Of a stretch of 64,000 nucleotides of DNA, positions 23,688 through 33,366 are shown piece by piece. The translations under genes and the position numbers were made by a program. The DNA comes from Actinoplanes sp. L3-i22. GTDB taxonomy: Bacteria > Actinomycetota > Actinomycetes > Mycobacteriales > Micromonosporaceae. Location of the stretch: the NCBI RefSeq assembly GCF_019704555.1, contig NZ_AP024745.1:11521501-11585500 (forward strand). Reading direction: 5' to 3'. Within the stretch, counting starts at the first letter, position 1. Each line of letters opens with the position of its first letter. A model generated the notes under the pieces. It saw nothing but the letters and a program-made list of their open reading frames with translations. It was not told the DNA's origin and did not search any database.

Positions 23688-25385
23688 ATGCCAGCTCCGG
23701 GTGACGGCTCGCAAACCCCAGATCAAGATCACGACATTTCGCCGTACGCCACGGGCACCGCCGCCGCCGCGACGCCGACCCCCACCGCGCCGACCGCGCC
23801 GCACGAGCCGACCGCCGCGCACGAACCAACCGCCGCGCACGAGCCGACCGCCGCGCACGAACCGACCGGGCAGTACGCCGCGCCCGTCGACCCGTGGGCC
23901 GAGGGCGAGGCCCGGGCCCGGGCGTCCGGCGCCCCGCTGCCGTACTCGATGGACCCGCCCACGTCACCGGCTCCGCACGCCGAGCCGCTCACCCCGGCCG
24001 ATCCGGGCGGCGCGACCGAGACCGTGGCGGTGACCGGGCCCCGGTCGTACCGCAAAGGCTTCTGGATTCTGGGTGGCGCGGCCCTGGCCGCGGCCGTCGC
24101 CCTCGGGGTGACCGCCGCGCTGCTGCTCCGGCCCGGTTTCCCGCCCCGCGACTACCACTCCCTCGCGGAGGTCGCCCGGTTCGAGCCGATCGCGCCGATC
24201 ACCTCCTACTGGTCGGACGCCGAGGTGATCGGCGACCGGGCCTACTTCGCCGGCGTCGACGACCAGGGCCGGGCCGGCGTGACCGCGGTCGACCTCGACT
24301 CGGGCCGGGAGGCCTGGAAGAGCACGGCGGCCGGCGCCGCGAAGAGCTGGGCCCGGATGATCGCCCTGCCGGACGCCGTCGTGCTGATCTCCGACCCGGA
24401 CTACACCACCAGCCAGGCGCGCCTGGTCCGGCTCGACGGCAAGACCGGCGACCTGAGCTGGGAATACGCGCTGGGCAGCGCCGACACCGTGCACTTCGGC
24501 GCCGGCGTGGCACTGGTCGTGGACCGCGAGCACGGCGTCCTGCACGGCCTCGACCTGGCCACCGGCAAGGAGCGCTGGCAGACCGCCAACCCGGACGGCG
24601 CGGCCGCCAGCGCGATCCTCGACGTGACCACCCCCGACGACCTGACCGGCCCGGCGGGCTCCCTCGGCCGCCCGTTCGCGCCGCACCTGAGCGACGACGA
24701 CCAGGTCGTGCAGATCGCCAGTGACCGCTCGGCCCGGGTGATCGACCTGAGCACCGGCAAGGCCGGCAAACCGCGGCCCGACGTCGCCTACACCAGCGAC
24801 AAGATGGTCGCCCATCACGGCCGGCTGTTCGTCGAGGAGTCCGGCAGCGACCGGCTGCTCGCCTACGACCTGGCGAAACTCGACTCCGCCGAGCCGGCCA
24901 TCCTCTACACCACGCCGAAGGACGCCCGGGTCGACGCGCTGACCCCGTGCGGCGACGACCGGATCTGCTTCGTCGAGACCGTCGGCTACGCCAAGGACAA
25001 GACCGAGATCATTGCGTACGACCTGAAGGAGCACCAGGAAGCCTGGCGCCGGCCGGCCCCGGGCGCCGAGTCGCTGGTCCCGGTCGGCGACGGGGTGCTG
25101 GCCCTGACCGACGAGGCCAGCACGCTGTTCGACGCGACCGGCAAGGCCCGGTGGACCGACGTGCCCGGCACCGCGGTGCGCCTGGACGCCGGCAACGTGC
25201 TGCAGTTCTCCGACCCGCTGTCCAGCTCGGTCGGCGACCAGACGCTGGTCGGCGTGCACCCCGGCGACGATCCGGTGCAGCTCGGGCTGCTCCGGAAGGT
25301 GCGTAGTGGCACCTGCGCGTGGAACACGTCCGTGCTGGCCTGCGTCGCCGAGAAGGACTTCGTGGTCACCCGGTTCGCCGGCTGA
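23688..25385 (+). CDS. Membrane-anchored PQQ-type beta-propeller protein
   Basis: 565 residues from ATG 23688 with GTGGAGG seven bases upstream. Order: disordered Ala/Pro/Thr/Glu-rich cytoplasmic region containing four HEPTAA repeats (39-62), one TM helix (about 125-147), then an extracytoplasmic propeller built from PQQ-like blades (TAVDLDSGREAWK, LDGKTGDLSWEY, LDLATGKERWQT, YDLKEHQEAWR). Two cysteine pairs (TPCGDDRICF, GTCAWNTSVLAC) suggest disulfides outside the membrane. No quinoprotein catalytic residues are evident, so a scaffold or sensor role is likelier than dehydrogenase activity. Related in design to the genes at 43650 and 52027. Confidence 0.82.
   Translation: MPAPGDGSQTPDQDHDISPYATGTAAAATPTPTAPTAPHEPTAAHEPTAAHEPTAAHEPTGQYAAPVDPWAEGEARARASGAPLPYSMDPPTSPAPHAEPLTPADPGGATETVAVTGPRSYRKGFWILGGAALAAAVALGVTAALLLRPGFPPRDYHSLAEVARFEPIAPITSYWSDAEVIGDRAYFAGVDDQGRAGVTAVDLDSGREAWKSTAAGAAKSWARMIALPDAVVLISDPDYTTSQARLVRLDGKTGDLSWEYALGSADTVHFGAGVALVVDREHGVLHGLDLATGKERWQTANPDGAAASAILDVTTPDDLTGPAGSLGRPFAPHLSDDDQVVQIASDRSARVIDLSTGKAGKPRPDVAYTSDKMVAHHGRLFVEESGSDRLLAYDLAKLDSAEPAILYTTPKDARVDALTPCGDDRICFVETVGYAKDKTEIIAYDLKEHQEAWRRPAPGAESLVPVGDGVLALTDEASTLFDATGKARWTDVPGTAVRLDAGNVLQFSDPLSSSVGDQTLVGVHPGDDPVQLGLLRKVRSGTCAWNTSVLACVAEKDFVVTRFAG
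23802..23873 (+). repeat. In-frame 18-bp tandem repeat (4 copies)
   Basis: Four units of CACGARCCRACCGCCGCG encode HEPTAA four times (the last ends HEPTGQ) in the cytoplasmic region of the propeller protein. Units differ by one or two synonymous changes, so expansion is recent; copy number may vary between strains. Confidence 0.9.
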
Positions 25386-25402
25386 CCTGCCTTGGACAGA
25401 CA

Positions 25403-25432
25403 AACGGGCCGCCCGTCGCCGGGCGGCCCGTT
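25403..25432. terminator. Bidirectional intrinsic terminator
   Basis: Perfect 13-bp stem, AACGGGCCGCCCG and CGGGCGGCCCGTT, with loop TCGC, placed between the convergent propeller (stop 25385) and ABC ATPase (stop 25448) genes. The A/T ends give a short T run on either strand. Confidence 0.85.
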
Positions 25433-25447
25433 CGGTCAAGCGTTACG

Positions 25448-26533
<1,086 letters not shown>

Positions 26534-26683
26534 GGTGAAACGACTTCCTTTCCACCGGCAGGAACGTGCCGGACGATCCGAGTAGAAGGAACAGCCTCGC
26601 AACCGTATTCGTTTCTAACCGACCTGCCAAGATGGCGAACCCATTTCCGGACGTTATGCTGACCCGGTCGCTGTTCAAACAGT

Positions 26684-26757
26684 GCCCCTGTAGCTCAGAT
26701 GGCTAGAGCACCCGTCTTGTAAACGGGAGGTCGTCGGTTCGATCCCGACCGGGGGCC
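26684..26757 (+). tRNA. tRNA-Thr, anticodon TGT
   Basis: Folds as a cloverleaf: acceptor GCCCCTG with CGGGGGC, D-arm region TAGCTCAGATGGCTAGAGCA, anticodon stem CCCGT/ACGGG with loop CTTGTAA (anticodon TGT at 26718-26720), short variable loop AGGTC and T-arm GTCGGTTCGATCCCGAC. CCA is not encoded. The TGT anticodon reads ACA and, by wobble, other Thr codons, which are rare in this high-GC genome. Confidence 0.96.
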
Positions 26758-26763
26758 CTTGGG

Positions 26764-26793
26764 AAGAGGCTCGTGTTTCGCGGGCCTCTTTTG
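26764..26793 (+). terminator. Intrinsic terminator after tRNA-Thr
   Basis: AAGAGGC (26764-26770) pairs with GCCTCTT (26784-26790) around a 13-base loop, followed by TTTGTG. It starts seven bases after the mature tRNA end. Confidence 0.85.
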
Positions 26794-26871
26794 TGTTATC
26801 CGGTGGCCGGTCCAACCCTCTCCCCATGGGGCGGCGCTGTGGGGCGCCCGCGGTCGTGAGGAGCAGGGGTC

Positions 26872-27810
26872 GTGGGGACTTTCCGGAGACGCGGCTGGGC
26901 CGCACTGGTGGTGGCCGGGCTGATCGCGACGTTGACCGGGTGTTCTGCCGGCGGGGACGAGGTGCCCGCGCCCCTTGCCGCGTCGAGTGAGCCGGTCTAC
27001 GTGTCGATGGATCCGTCGCCGGCGGCCGGGCAGAGTGCCGCCGCGGCGAAGCCGTCGCCGGCGAAGACGTCCAAGGCGCCGGTGAAGAGCAGCGTGCCGG
27101 CGCATGCGGCCGGGGCGCACACGGTGACGATCGTGAACGCGACGCGGGAGACCCTGTGGGTGGCGGCCACCCAGCAGAAGGAGCATCCGATCGCGAAGAC
27201 CCGGTGGACGCTCGCCCCGGGCGCGTCCACCAGCGTCAAGCTGCCCAAGGGGTGGGGCGGCCGGATCTGGGCCCGGGCCGGCTGCAAGATCGACGGCAGT
27301 GGGCGGACCGTGTGCCGGTCCGGCTACTGCGCCGACAGCGAGAAGTGCGTGCAGCCCGACCCGGCCCCGACCACGCTGGCCGAGTTCGCCCTGGACGCCT
27401 GGGGCGGCATGGACTTCTATGACGTCAGCATGGTCGACGGCTCGAACCTGCCGATGTGGATCAATGTCTTCCACACCGTCACCAAGGATCCGGTGAGCGC
27501 CAAGGGCTGCTCGAAGCAGGGCTGCACCAAGCCGGTCGACTGCCCGGCCTCGATGGCCGTGAACAGCGGCGGCAAGCTGGTCGCCTGCAAGAACCCGTGC
27601 ACGGCGTTCAACACCGACGAGACCTGCTGCCGGGGCGCCTGGGCCGGCCGGGAGAAGTGCGTGCCGGCCAAGTGGAAGGTCGACTACACGCAGGTCTTCA
27701 AGAAGGCGGAGCCGTTCGCCTACTCGTACGCCTTCGACGACTCGGCCACGATGTCCTGCAAGGGCGCCTGCGACTACCGCGTCACCTTCGGGCTCAGCCC
27801 GGCCACCTGA
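26872..27810 (+). CDS. Thaumatin-like (PR-5 family) lipoprotein
   Basis: 312 residues from GTG 26872 with GAGGAG upstream. Lipobox LTGC (Cys about 24), then an Ala/Pro/Ser/Lys-rich linker (25-80) and a thaumatin domain (about 82-312). Diagnostic features: HTVTIVNATRETLWVAA at the start, GWGGRIWARAGC, EFALDAWGGMDFYDVSMVDG, FNTDETCC and EPFAYSYAFDDSATMSC near the end, with about sixteen cysteines expected to form eight disulfides. Plant members bind or hydrolyse glucans or are antifungal; bacterial function is not established. Surface-exposed lipid anchoring is predicted. Convergent with the first ALF-repeat protein. Confidence 0.9.
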   Translation: MGTFRRRGWAALVVAGLIATLTGCSAGGDEVPAPLAASSEPVYVSMDPSPAAGQSAAAAKPSPAKTSKAPVKSSVPAHAAGAHTVTIVNATRETLWVAATQQKEHPIAKTRWTLAPGASTSVKLPKGWGGRIWARAGCKIDGSGRTVCRSGYCADSEKCVQPDPAPTTLAEFALDAWGGMDFYDVSMVDGSNLPMWINVFHTVTKDPVSAKGCSKQGCTKPVDCPASMAVNSGGKLVACKNPCTAFNTDETCCRGAWAGREKCVPAKWKVDYTQVFKKAEPFAYSYAFDDSATMSCKGACDYRVTFGLSPAT

Positions 27811-27818
27811 CGCGGAAC

Positions 27819-27842
27819 GGCCCGGCGGTCACCCGCCGGGCC
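27819..27842. terminator. Bidirectional terminator hairpin
   Basis: Perfect 10-bp stem GGCCCGGCGG with CCGCCGGGCC and loop TCAC, eight bases after the thaumatin-like gene and 20 before the stop of the convergent ALF/FG-GAP gene. Confidence 0.8.
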
Positions 27843-27862
27843 TCCCGAGTCGTTCCTCGCCG

Positions 27863-29746
27863 TCAGCCGATGCGCTTGAAGCCGGCCCAGCGTCCGCCGG
27901 TCCCCCACATCGCCGTCCCGCCGGACAACTTGCCGGCTCCGTCGCCGACATACAGCTTCATGTCGTTGCCGGCGTCGATACCCGCGATGTCGGTCTTCCG
28001 GTCACCGTTGAAGTCACCCGCGACGATCCCCTTGAAGCCGGACCAGTGCCCACCGACCGGCCACATCACCGTGCCGGCAACGATCTTTCCGGCGCCGTCA
28101 CCGGCGTACAGCTTCATGTCGTTGTTCGCGTCGATGCCGGCGATGTCGGTCTTCCGGTCACCGTTGAAGTCACCCGCGACGACTGCCTTGAACCCCGACC
28201 AGCCGCCACCCATCGCGCCACCGTCGGTCACCTTGCCGGTGCCGTCGCCGAGGTACAGCCTCATCGCCCCGGCCGCGTCGATACCGGCGACGTCGGTCTT
28301 GCTGTCGCCGTTGAAGTCACCCGCCACGAGCCCCTTGTAATTCGTGAAGACGCCGCCCGTCGGCCACATCGCGCCGCCCTCGGACAGCTTCCCGGCACCG
28401 TTACCGACGTACAGCTTCAGGTTGCCGACAGCGTCGACGGCGACGACGTCCGCCTTCAGGTCGCCGTTGAAGTCACCCGAGGTGATCCACTTGTGGTTCT
28501 TCCAGAGACCGCCGGTCGCCCACATCGCGCCGCCCTCGGACAGCTTCCCGGCACCGTCGCCGATGTAGTACTTCATGTCGCCGTTGGCGTCGATACCGAC
28601 GATGTCGCGCTTGCGGTCACCGTTGAAGTCCCGGACGAACGTCGCCACCCAGGTGTCGTCCTGCGCACGGGCCACGTCCTGGCCCTTCAGGACGAAGGTC
28701 TGCAGGCCGAGCAGGGTGTTGTCGGCGAGCGCCTGGTTCGCCGCGGCGACCAGACTCGGCTGCCAGCCGTCAGCGACCGCCGCGTCGCGGATGGCGGTGA
28801 CCCGGGTGCGGTAGGCGGCCAGCTCCTTGGCCGCGGCAACCTGCTCGTCCTTGGTGTTGGCAGCGGCGCCGTCGGTGAAGATGAAGTCGGACAGCGCCTT
28901 GTCGAGGTCGGCGTCGGCGGCGTTCAGCGCGGCCTGCGCGGCGAGAACGACCTCGGTGCCCTTGGCGGTGGCATGCACGGACAGCACGAACTGCCGGTTC
29001 GGGGCGTCGATCAGCTCCTGGGTGACCGGGAGCAGCAGCAACTGCAGCAGCGACTTCTTCGCGGCGGCGAGCTGCTCGGCCCGGATCCGGGCGGCCTCGG
29101 CCTCGGTCGCGTCCTTGAGCTGCTTGTCGATGTCCGCCGCCCGCGCGGTAGCGGCCCCGGTGGTCAGGAACGTGGTCCAGTCGGCCTGGGTGCCCTTGAT
29201 CGCTTCGGCGGCGGCAGCCTGCACGAAGCTGCCCTCCTCGACCCGCTGCCAGACGGCGATGATGAAGTTCAGATCGGTCAGATCCACCAACGCGGTATCG
29301 GACGAATCCAGACCGATCGTGACCAGCACCGAACGACGCAACGCCTTGGCGTGCTCAGCGGCGATCTCCGCCTGCGCGTCATCCGCGGCCGCAGCGAACA
29401 CCCCGACGGTGATGAACTGATAGGCGGCCTGCGGATCCGAATTGTCGTAGGCCCGCAACGCCTCGGCCTGCACATAGCTGCCCGGCAGGGCGTTGCGCCA
29501 CAGCGCGAGGACGAACGCCTGGTCGTCGGCGAGCAGCATCTCGACGGTGATGTTGACGCCGATCGCGGCGGCCGCCTTGACCTTCTCCTCAGCGGACGCC
29601 AGGTTCGTCGGATCGGCGACCACGCCGGCCGCCGCGGCGGTCGCGACCTCGGCGGCCTGCACCGGTGCGCTCAGAACGGTCGACCCGACGGTGGTGGCGG
29701 TGAGTCCGGCCAGCAACAGATGCGCGGCCCGACGTTTTGTAGACAC
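27863..29746 (-). CDS. Secreted ALF-repeat protein with C-terminal FG-GAP/VCBS propeller
   Basis: 627 residues. Signal peptide ending near APVQAA (about 31). Residues about 50-357 are Ala-rich helical repeats of the ALF type (AFVLALWRNALPGSYVQAEALRAY, LNFIIAVWQRVEEGSFVQAAAAEA, etc.). From about 358 there are five FG-GAP/VCBS blades, each with a calcium-binding DFNGDxKxD loop and an IDAxxxMKLYxGDGAGK strand. GTG 29746 is preceded by GGGGGAA with a four-base spacer; the in-frame ATG four codons earlier lacks a binding site. Divergent from a paralogue with a near-identical N-terminal half and an unrelated C-terminus. Probably a secreted adhesin or ligand-binding protein (inference). Confidence 0.85.
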   Translation of the reverse strand: MSTKRRAAHLLLAGLTATTVGSTVLSAPVQAAEVATAAAAGVVADPTNLASAEEKVKAAAAIGVNITVEMLLADDQAFVLALWRNALPGSYVQAEALRAYDNSDPQAAYQFITVGVFAAAADDAQAEIAAEHAKALRRSVLVTIGLDSSDTALVDLTDLNFIIAVWQRVEEGSFVQAAAAEAIKGTQADWTTFLTTGAATARAADIDKQLKDATEAEAARIRAEQLAAAKKSLLQLLLLPVTQELIDAPNRQFVLSVHATAKGTEVVLAAQAALNAADADLDKALSDFIFTDGAAANTKDEQVAAAKELAAYRTRVTAIRDAAVADGWQPSLVAAANQALADNTLLGLQTFVLKGQDVARAQDDTWVATFVRDFNGDRKRDIVGIDANGDMKYYIGDGAGKLSEGGAMWATGGLWKNHKWITSGDFNGDLKADVVAVDAVGNLKLYVGNGAGKLSEGGAMWPTGGVFTNYKGLVAGDFNGDSKTDVAGIDAAGAMRLYLGDGTGKVTDGGAMGGGWSGFKAVVAGDFNGDRKTDIAGIDANNDMKLYAGDGAGKIVAGTVMWPVGGHWSGFKGIVAGDFNGDRKTDIAGIDAGNDMKLYVGDGAGKLSGGTAMWGTGGRWAGFKRIG

Positions 29747-30272
29747 AAATTCCCCCATGTGAGAAGCCGTCCGTTCCGGGCTTCCCGGCACCGGAAATCC
29801 CTGGGTGCCGAATTGCGATCGGAAGGTGCGGCCGAGTGACGCTGGACAATGTAAGGCAAGCCCCGGCACGGCGTCGCTCCCCTCCACGGGATGGTGCAGG
29901 CAATCACCCGGGCCGATGTGACGAGTTCCACAATCAACCTCGGCTATCCGTACATATCGGACAGTGGGGTTGCCTACGAGCCCTCGGCATCTGTGAAGAT
30001 CCTGACGAAGATGCGATCGAGTTCTGACCGGTTGTCCCGTTTGTGGGGCGGACCAGGCGAGTCTCGGGCCGGCGCTGCCGGTGATCGCTGCTACGGGGGG
30101 ATGCGCAGTGGACGGTCGACGACATCGGTCGCGGTCAGGGCCCTCATCGGCAAATGAAGCGCAGATGACCGCCGGAAGAACGCGTCACATCACCGCCTGA
30201 CCATTTTCGCGGGGCGATCCGGCGAACGTGTCCCTGACTCACGGCTGTTCGTTTCCATCAATGGGGGAATTT
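29747..30272. other. Gene-free divergent region between the two ALF paralogues
   Basis: 526 bases with no supported gene. Both flanks end in the same sequence, ATGGGGGAATTTGTGTCTAC, and upstream of that block the similarity stops, so the duplication did not include the promoters. A short imperfect inverted repeat, TATCCG and CGGACA, lies at about 29945-29965. The block is less GC-rich than the genes and presumably holds two separate promoters. Confidence 0.6.
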
Positions 30273-32165
30273 GTGTCTACGAAACGTCGGGCCGCGCATC
30301 TGTTGCTGGCCGGACTCACCGCCACCACGGTCTGGTCGACCGTTCTGGCCGCGCCCGTACAGGCCGCGGACGTCACCACCGCGGCGGCCGGGGTGGTGGC
30401 TGATCCGACGAACCTGGCCACCGACGAGGACAAGGTCAAGGCCGCCGCCGCGATCGGCGTGAACCCGGACATCGAGATGCTGCTCGCCGACGACCAGGCG
30501 TTCGTCCTCGCGCTGTGGCGTAACGCCAAGCCCGACAGCTATGTGCAGGCCGAAGCCCTGCGCGCCTACGACAACGCCGACCCGCAGGCCGCCTACCAGT
30601 TCATCACCGTCGGCGTCTTCGCCGCCGCCGCTGATGACGCGCAGGCCGAGATCGCCGCCGAGCACGCCAAGGCGTTGCGTCGTTCGGTGCTGGTCACCAT
30701 CGGTCTCGACCCGGCGGACACCGCGCTGGTGGATCTGACCGACCTGAACTTCATCATCGCCGTCTGGCAGCGGGTCGAGGAGGGCAGCTTCGTGCAGGCT
30801 GCCGCCGCCGAAGCGATCAAGGGCACCCAGGCCGACTGGACCACGTTCCTGACCACCGGCGCCGCCACCGCGCGGGCCGCGGACATCGACAAGCAGCTCA
30901 AGGACGCGACCGAGGCCGAAGCCGCCCGGATCCGGGCCGAGCAGCTCGCCGCCGCCAAGAAGTCGCTGCTGCAGTTGCTGCTGCTCCCGGTCACCCAGGA
31001 GCTGATCGACGCCCCGAACCGGCAGTTCGTGCTGTCCGTGCATTCCACCGCCAAGGGCACCGAGGTCGTCCTGGCCGCGCAGGCCGCTCTGAACGCCGCC
31101 GACGCCGACCTCGACAAAGCGCTGTCCGACTTCATCTTCACCGACGGCGCCGCCGCCAACACCAAGGACGAGCAGGCCGCCGCCGCCAAGGAACTCGCCG
31201 CCTACCGCACCCGGGTCACCGCCATCCGCGACGCCGCGGTCGTGGACGGCTGGCTGGCCAACGTGGTCGCCGCGGCCAACCAGGCGCTGGCCACCAACAC
31301 CCTGTTCGCGGTGCAGAACTTCGTCCTGAAGGGCCAGGACGAGGCGCACCTCAAGGACAAGAAGTCGTGGGCGAGCGTGTCGCTCTCGGTTGACCGGGTC
31401 GGCGTCCTGACCACCGACGGGGTCGCCTACGTCAAGGACGGCACCCCGACCGCCACGTCCTGGGTGAACGAGCGGACGAACGTGAAGCAGCTCGTCCTGG
31501 CCGGCGACCGGATCGGCGTGCTGACCACCGACGGCGAGGTGTACGTCAAGGACGGCGCCCTGAGCGCCGGCTGGGTCAAGGAGCACACCGGCATCAAGCA
31601 GCTGGCCATGGCCGGCGACCGGATCGGCGTGCTGACCACCGGCGGTATCGCGTACGTCAAGGAGGGTGGCCTCAGCGCCGCCTGGCTCACCGAGCAGACC
31701 GGTGTCCAGCAGCTGGCCCTGACCACGAACCGGATCGGCGTGCTGACCACCGGCGGCATCGCGTACGTCAAGGAGGGCGGCCTCAGCACCGCCTGGGTCT
31801 CCCAGCGCACCCTGGTCAAGCAGATGTCGCTGACCACCACCCGGATCGGGCTGCTGGGCAACGACGGCACCGCGTGGGTCAAGGAGGGCGCCATCACCGG
31901 CACCACCTGGGTCAACGAGCTCGGCGGCGTCAAGCAGCTGGCCCTGACCGCCAATCGGATCGGGGCCCTGACCACCGGCGGCGTCGCCTGGGTCAAGGAC
32001 GGCGGCCTGAGCGCCGGCTGGGTCAACGAGGAGGACAACGTCGTCAAGCTGGCGCTGGACGGTGACCGGATCGCGGTCCTGTTCGCCGACGGGACGACCT
32101 CGCTCAAGGACGGCGGGCTGAGCGCCGCCTGGAACACCCAGCTGGCCGCCGGCCCGCTGAGCTGA
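30273..32165 (+). CDS. Secreted ALF-repeat protein with C-terminal seven-repeat tectonin-like propeller
   Basis: 630 residues from GTG 30273 (GGGGGAA, four-base spacer). Signal peptide to about 31; residues to about 357 match the ALF region of the divergent gene almost residue for residue, notably between about 100 and 310. After FVLKGQD the two proteins lose all similarity: here come seven repeats of about 37 residues with the pattern DRIGVLTTGGIAYVKEGGLS followed by AW(V/L)xExTxVKQLALT. Seven such repeats suggest a closed seven-bladed propeller of tectonin/RCC1 style, often lectin-like. Calcium loops of the paralogue are absent. Ligand unknown. Confidence 0.85.
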   Translation: MSTKRRAAHLLLAGLTATTVWSTVLAAPVQAADVTTAAAGVVADPTNLATDEDKVKAAAAIGVNPDIEMLLADDQAFVLALWRNAKPDSYVQAEALRAYDNADPQAAYQFITVGVFAAAADDAQAEIAAEHAKALRRSVLVTIGLDPADTALVDLTDLNFIIAVWQRVEEGSFVQAAAAEAIKGTQADWTTFLTTGAATARAADIDKQLKDATEAEAARIRAEQLAAAKKSLLQLLLLPVTQELIDAPNRQFVLSVHSTAKGTEVVLAAQAALNAADADLDKALSDFIFTDGAAANTKDEQAAAAKELAAYRTRVTAIRDAAVVDGWLANVVAAANQALATNTLFAVQNFVLKGQDEAHLKDKKSWASVSLSVDRVGVLTTDGVAYVKDGTPTATSWVNERTNVKQLVLAGDRIGVLTTDGEVYVKDGALSAGWVKEHTGIKQLAMAGDRIGVLTTGGIAYVKEGGLSAAWLTEQTGVQQLALTTNRIGVLTTGGIAYVKEGGLSTAWVSQRTLVKQMSLTTTRIGLLGNDGTAWVKEGAITGTTWVNELGGVKQLALTANRIGALTTGGVAWVKDGGLSAGWVNEEDNVVKLALDGDRIAVLFADGTTSLKDGGLSAAWNTQLAAGPLS

Positions 32166-32182
32166 CCCCTCGGAGAAAGCAC

Positions 32183-32215
32183 AGTGCCCCGGTCCGCGAG
32201 ACGGACCGGGGCACT
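32183..32215. terminator. Bidirectional terminator hairpin
   Basis: Perfect 14-bp stem AGTGCCCCGGTCCG with CGGACCGGGGCACT and a five-base loop, between the convergent ALF/tectonin gene and rlmB. Confidence 0.85.
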
Positions 32216-32232
32216 CGTGTACTCGGGGTGGA

Positions 32233-33366
32233 TCAGCCGTGCGTGCGCCGCCGGGCCACCTCGGCAAGGGTGACCGCCGCCGCGACGCTGGCGTTGAGGG
32301 ACTCCACGTCCGACGCCATCGGGATGCTGACCCGCAGGTCACAGGTCTCGCCGACCAGGCGGGACAGCCCGCGGCCCTCGGAGCCGACCACCACCAGCAG
32401 CGGGCCGACCGCGGCCTCCAGCTGGTAGAGATCGGTCTCGCCGTCCGCGTCCAGGCCGATCGCGGTGAAGCCCTGCTTCTGCGCCGCCTTGATCGCCCGG
32501 GTCAGGTTGACCACCTGCGAGACCGGGACCCGAGCGGCCGCGCCGGCGCTGGTGCGCCACGCGGTCGCGGTGATGCCGGCGGCCCGCCGCTCGGTCATGA
32601 AGACACCGTGCCCGCCGAACGCGGCCACCGACCGGATCACCGCGCCCAGGTTGCGCGGGTCGGTGATCCCGTCCAGCGCGACCAGCAGCGGCGCGGTCTG
32701 CTCCAGCGAGGCCGCGACCAGGTCGTCGAAGTTCTCGTACGCGAACGGCGGCACCTGCAGGCCGATGCCCTGGTGCAGCACGCCACCGGTCATCCGGTCC
32801 AGCTCGGCGCGGCTGATCTCCAGGATCGGGATGCCCCGGTCACCGGAGGTCCGGACCGCCTCGGAGACCCGGTCGTCGATGTCGATGCCCACCGCGACGT
32901 AGAGCGCGGTCGCCGGCACCAGCGCACGCAGCGCCTCGACCACCGGGTTACGGCCGAGCAGCAGCTCGGGCCCTTCCTTGGTCGGGTTGGAGCGACGCCC
33001 CGGAGCGATCCGCGGGCCGCGCGGACCGGCTGCCCGGCCGCCACCGCCACCGCGGGTCGCGGCGGTCCGGGTCATGCCGGGGGCACGACCGCCGCCGCGA
33101 CCCCAGGTGGTGTCCTTGGTGCCGGGCTGGCCGATCTTGGGCGCCCGGCCCTCGGCCGCCGCCGCCCGGCGCTCCTTGTCCTGCTTGCGCGCGGTCTTGT
33201 CGGGCAGCTTCTCAGTGCCCGAGTAACCCTTGTGCCACGGCCGCTCGTCGGCCGGCAGGGTCTTGCCCCGGCCCTTGAGGCTGGCCCGGTTCTTGCCTCC
33301 GGAGCCCGCCGCGGCACCCTTCTTCGAGGTCGCCCGCTTGCTCGCGTTCTGTGAATTACCCGGCAT
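32233..33366 (-). CDS. rlmB: 23S rRNA (guanosine-2'-O-)-methyltransferase RlmB (SpoU family)
   Basis: 377 residues. Long basic, Gly/Lys/Arg-rich N-terminal extension (1-130) usual in actinobacterial homologues, then a substrate-binding domain beginning [14 protein letters not shown], and a SPOUT knot domain with motif 1 [20 protein letters not shown], motif 2 [15 protein letters not shown] and motif 3 [18 protein letters not shown]. Methylates the 2'-O of a conserved guanosine in 23S rRNA using SAM. Its ATG shares one base with the cysS stop (TGATG), so the two are translationally coupled, a common actinobacterial arrangement. Confidence 0.93.
   Translation of the reverse strand: MPGNSQNASKRATSKKGAAAGSGGKNRASLKGRGKTLPADERPWHKGYSGTEKLPDKTARKQDKERRAAAAEGRAPKIGQPGTKDTTWGRGGGRAPGMTRTAATRGGGGGRAAGPRGPRIAPGRRSNPTKEGPELLLGRNPVVEALRALVPATALYVAVGIDIDDRVSEAVRTSGDRGIPILEISRAELDRMTGGVLHQGIGLQVPPFAYENFDDLVAASLEQTAPLLVALDGITDPRNLGAVIRSVAAFGGHGVFMTERRAAGITATAWRTSAGAAARVPVSQVVNLTRAIKAAQKQGFTAIGLDADGETDLYQLEAAVGPLLVVVGSEGRGLSRLVGETCDLRVSIPMASDVESLNASVAAAVTLAEVARRRTHG

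Noticed and set aside
29744..29758. ATG upstream of the GTG as start for the ALF/FG-GAP gene (and the equivalent in its paralogue)
   Set aside because: GGGGGAA lies between the ATG and GTG and fits only the GTG; the duplication boundary also begins at this ATG, so its conservation is not evidence of use.
26872..32165. Genomic island carrying the surface-protein cluster next to a tRNA gene
   Set aside because: The tRNA-Thr is intact with its own terminator, but no integrase, att duplication of the tRNA 3' end or shift in codon use was found in the following 6 kb.
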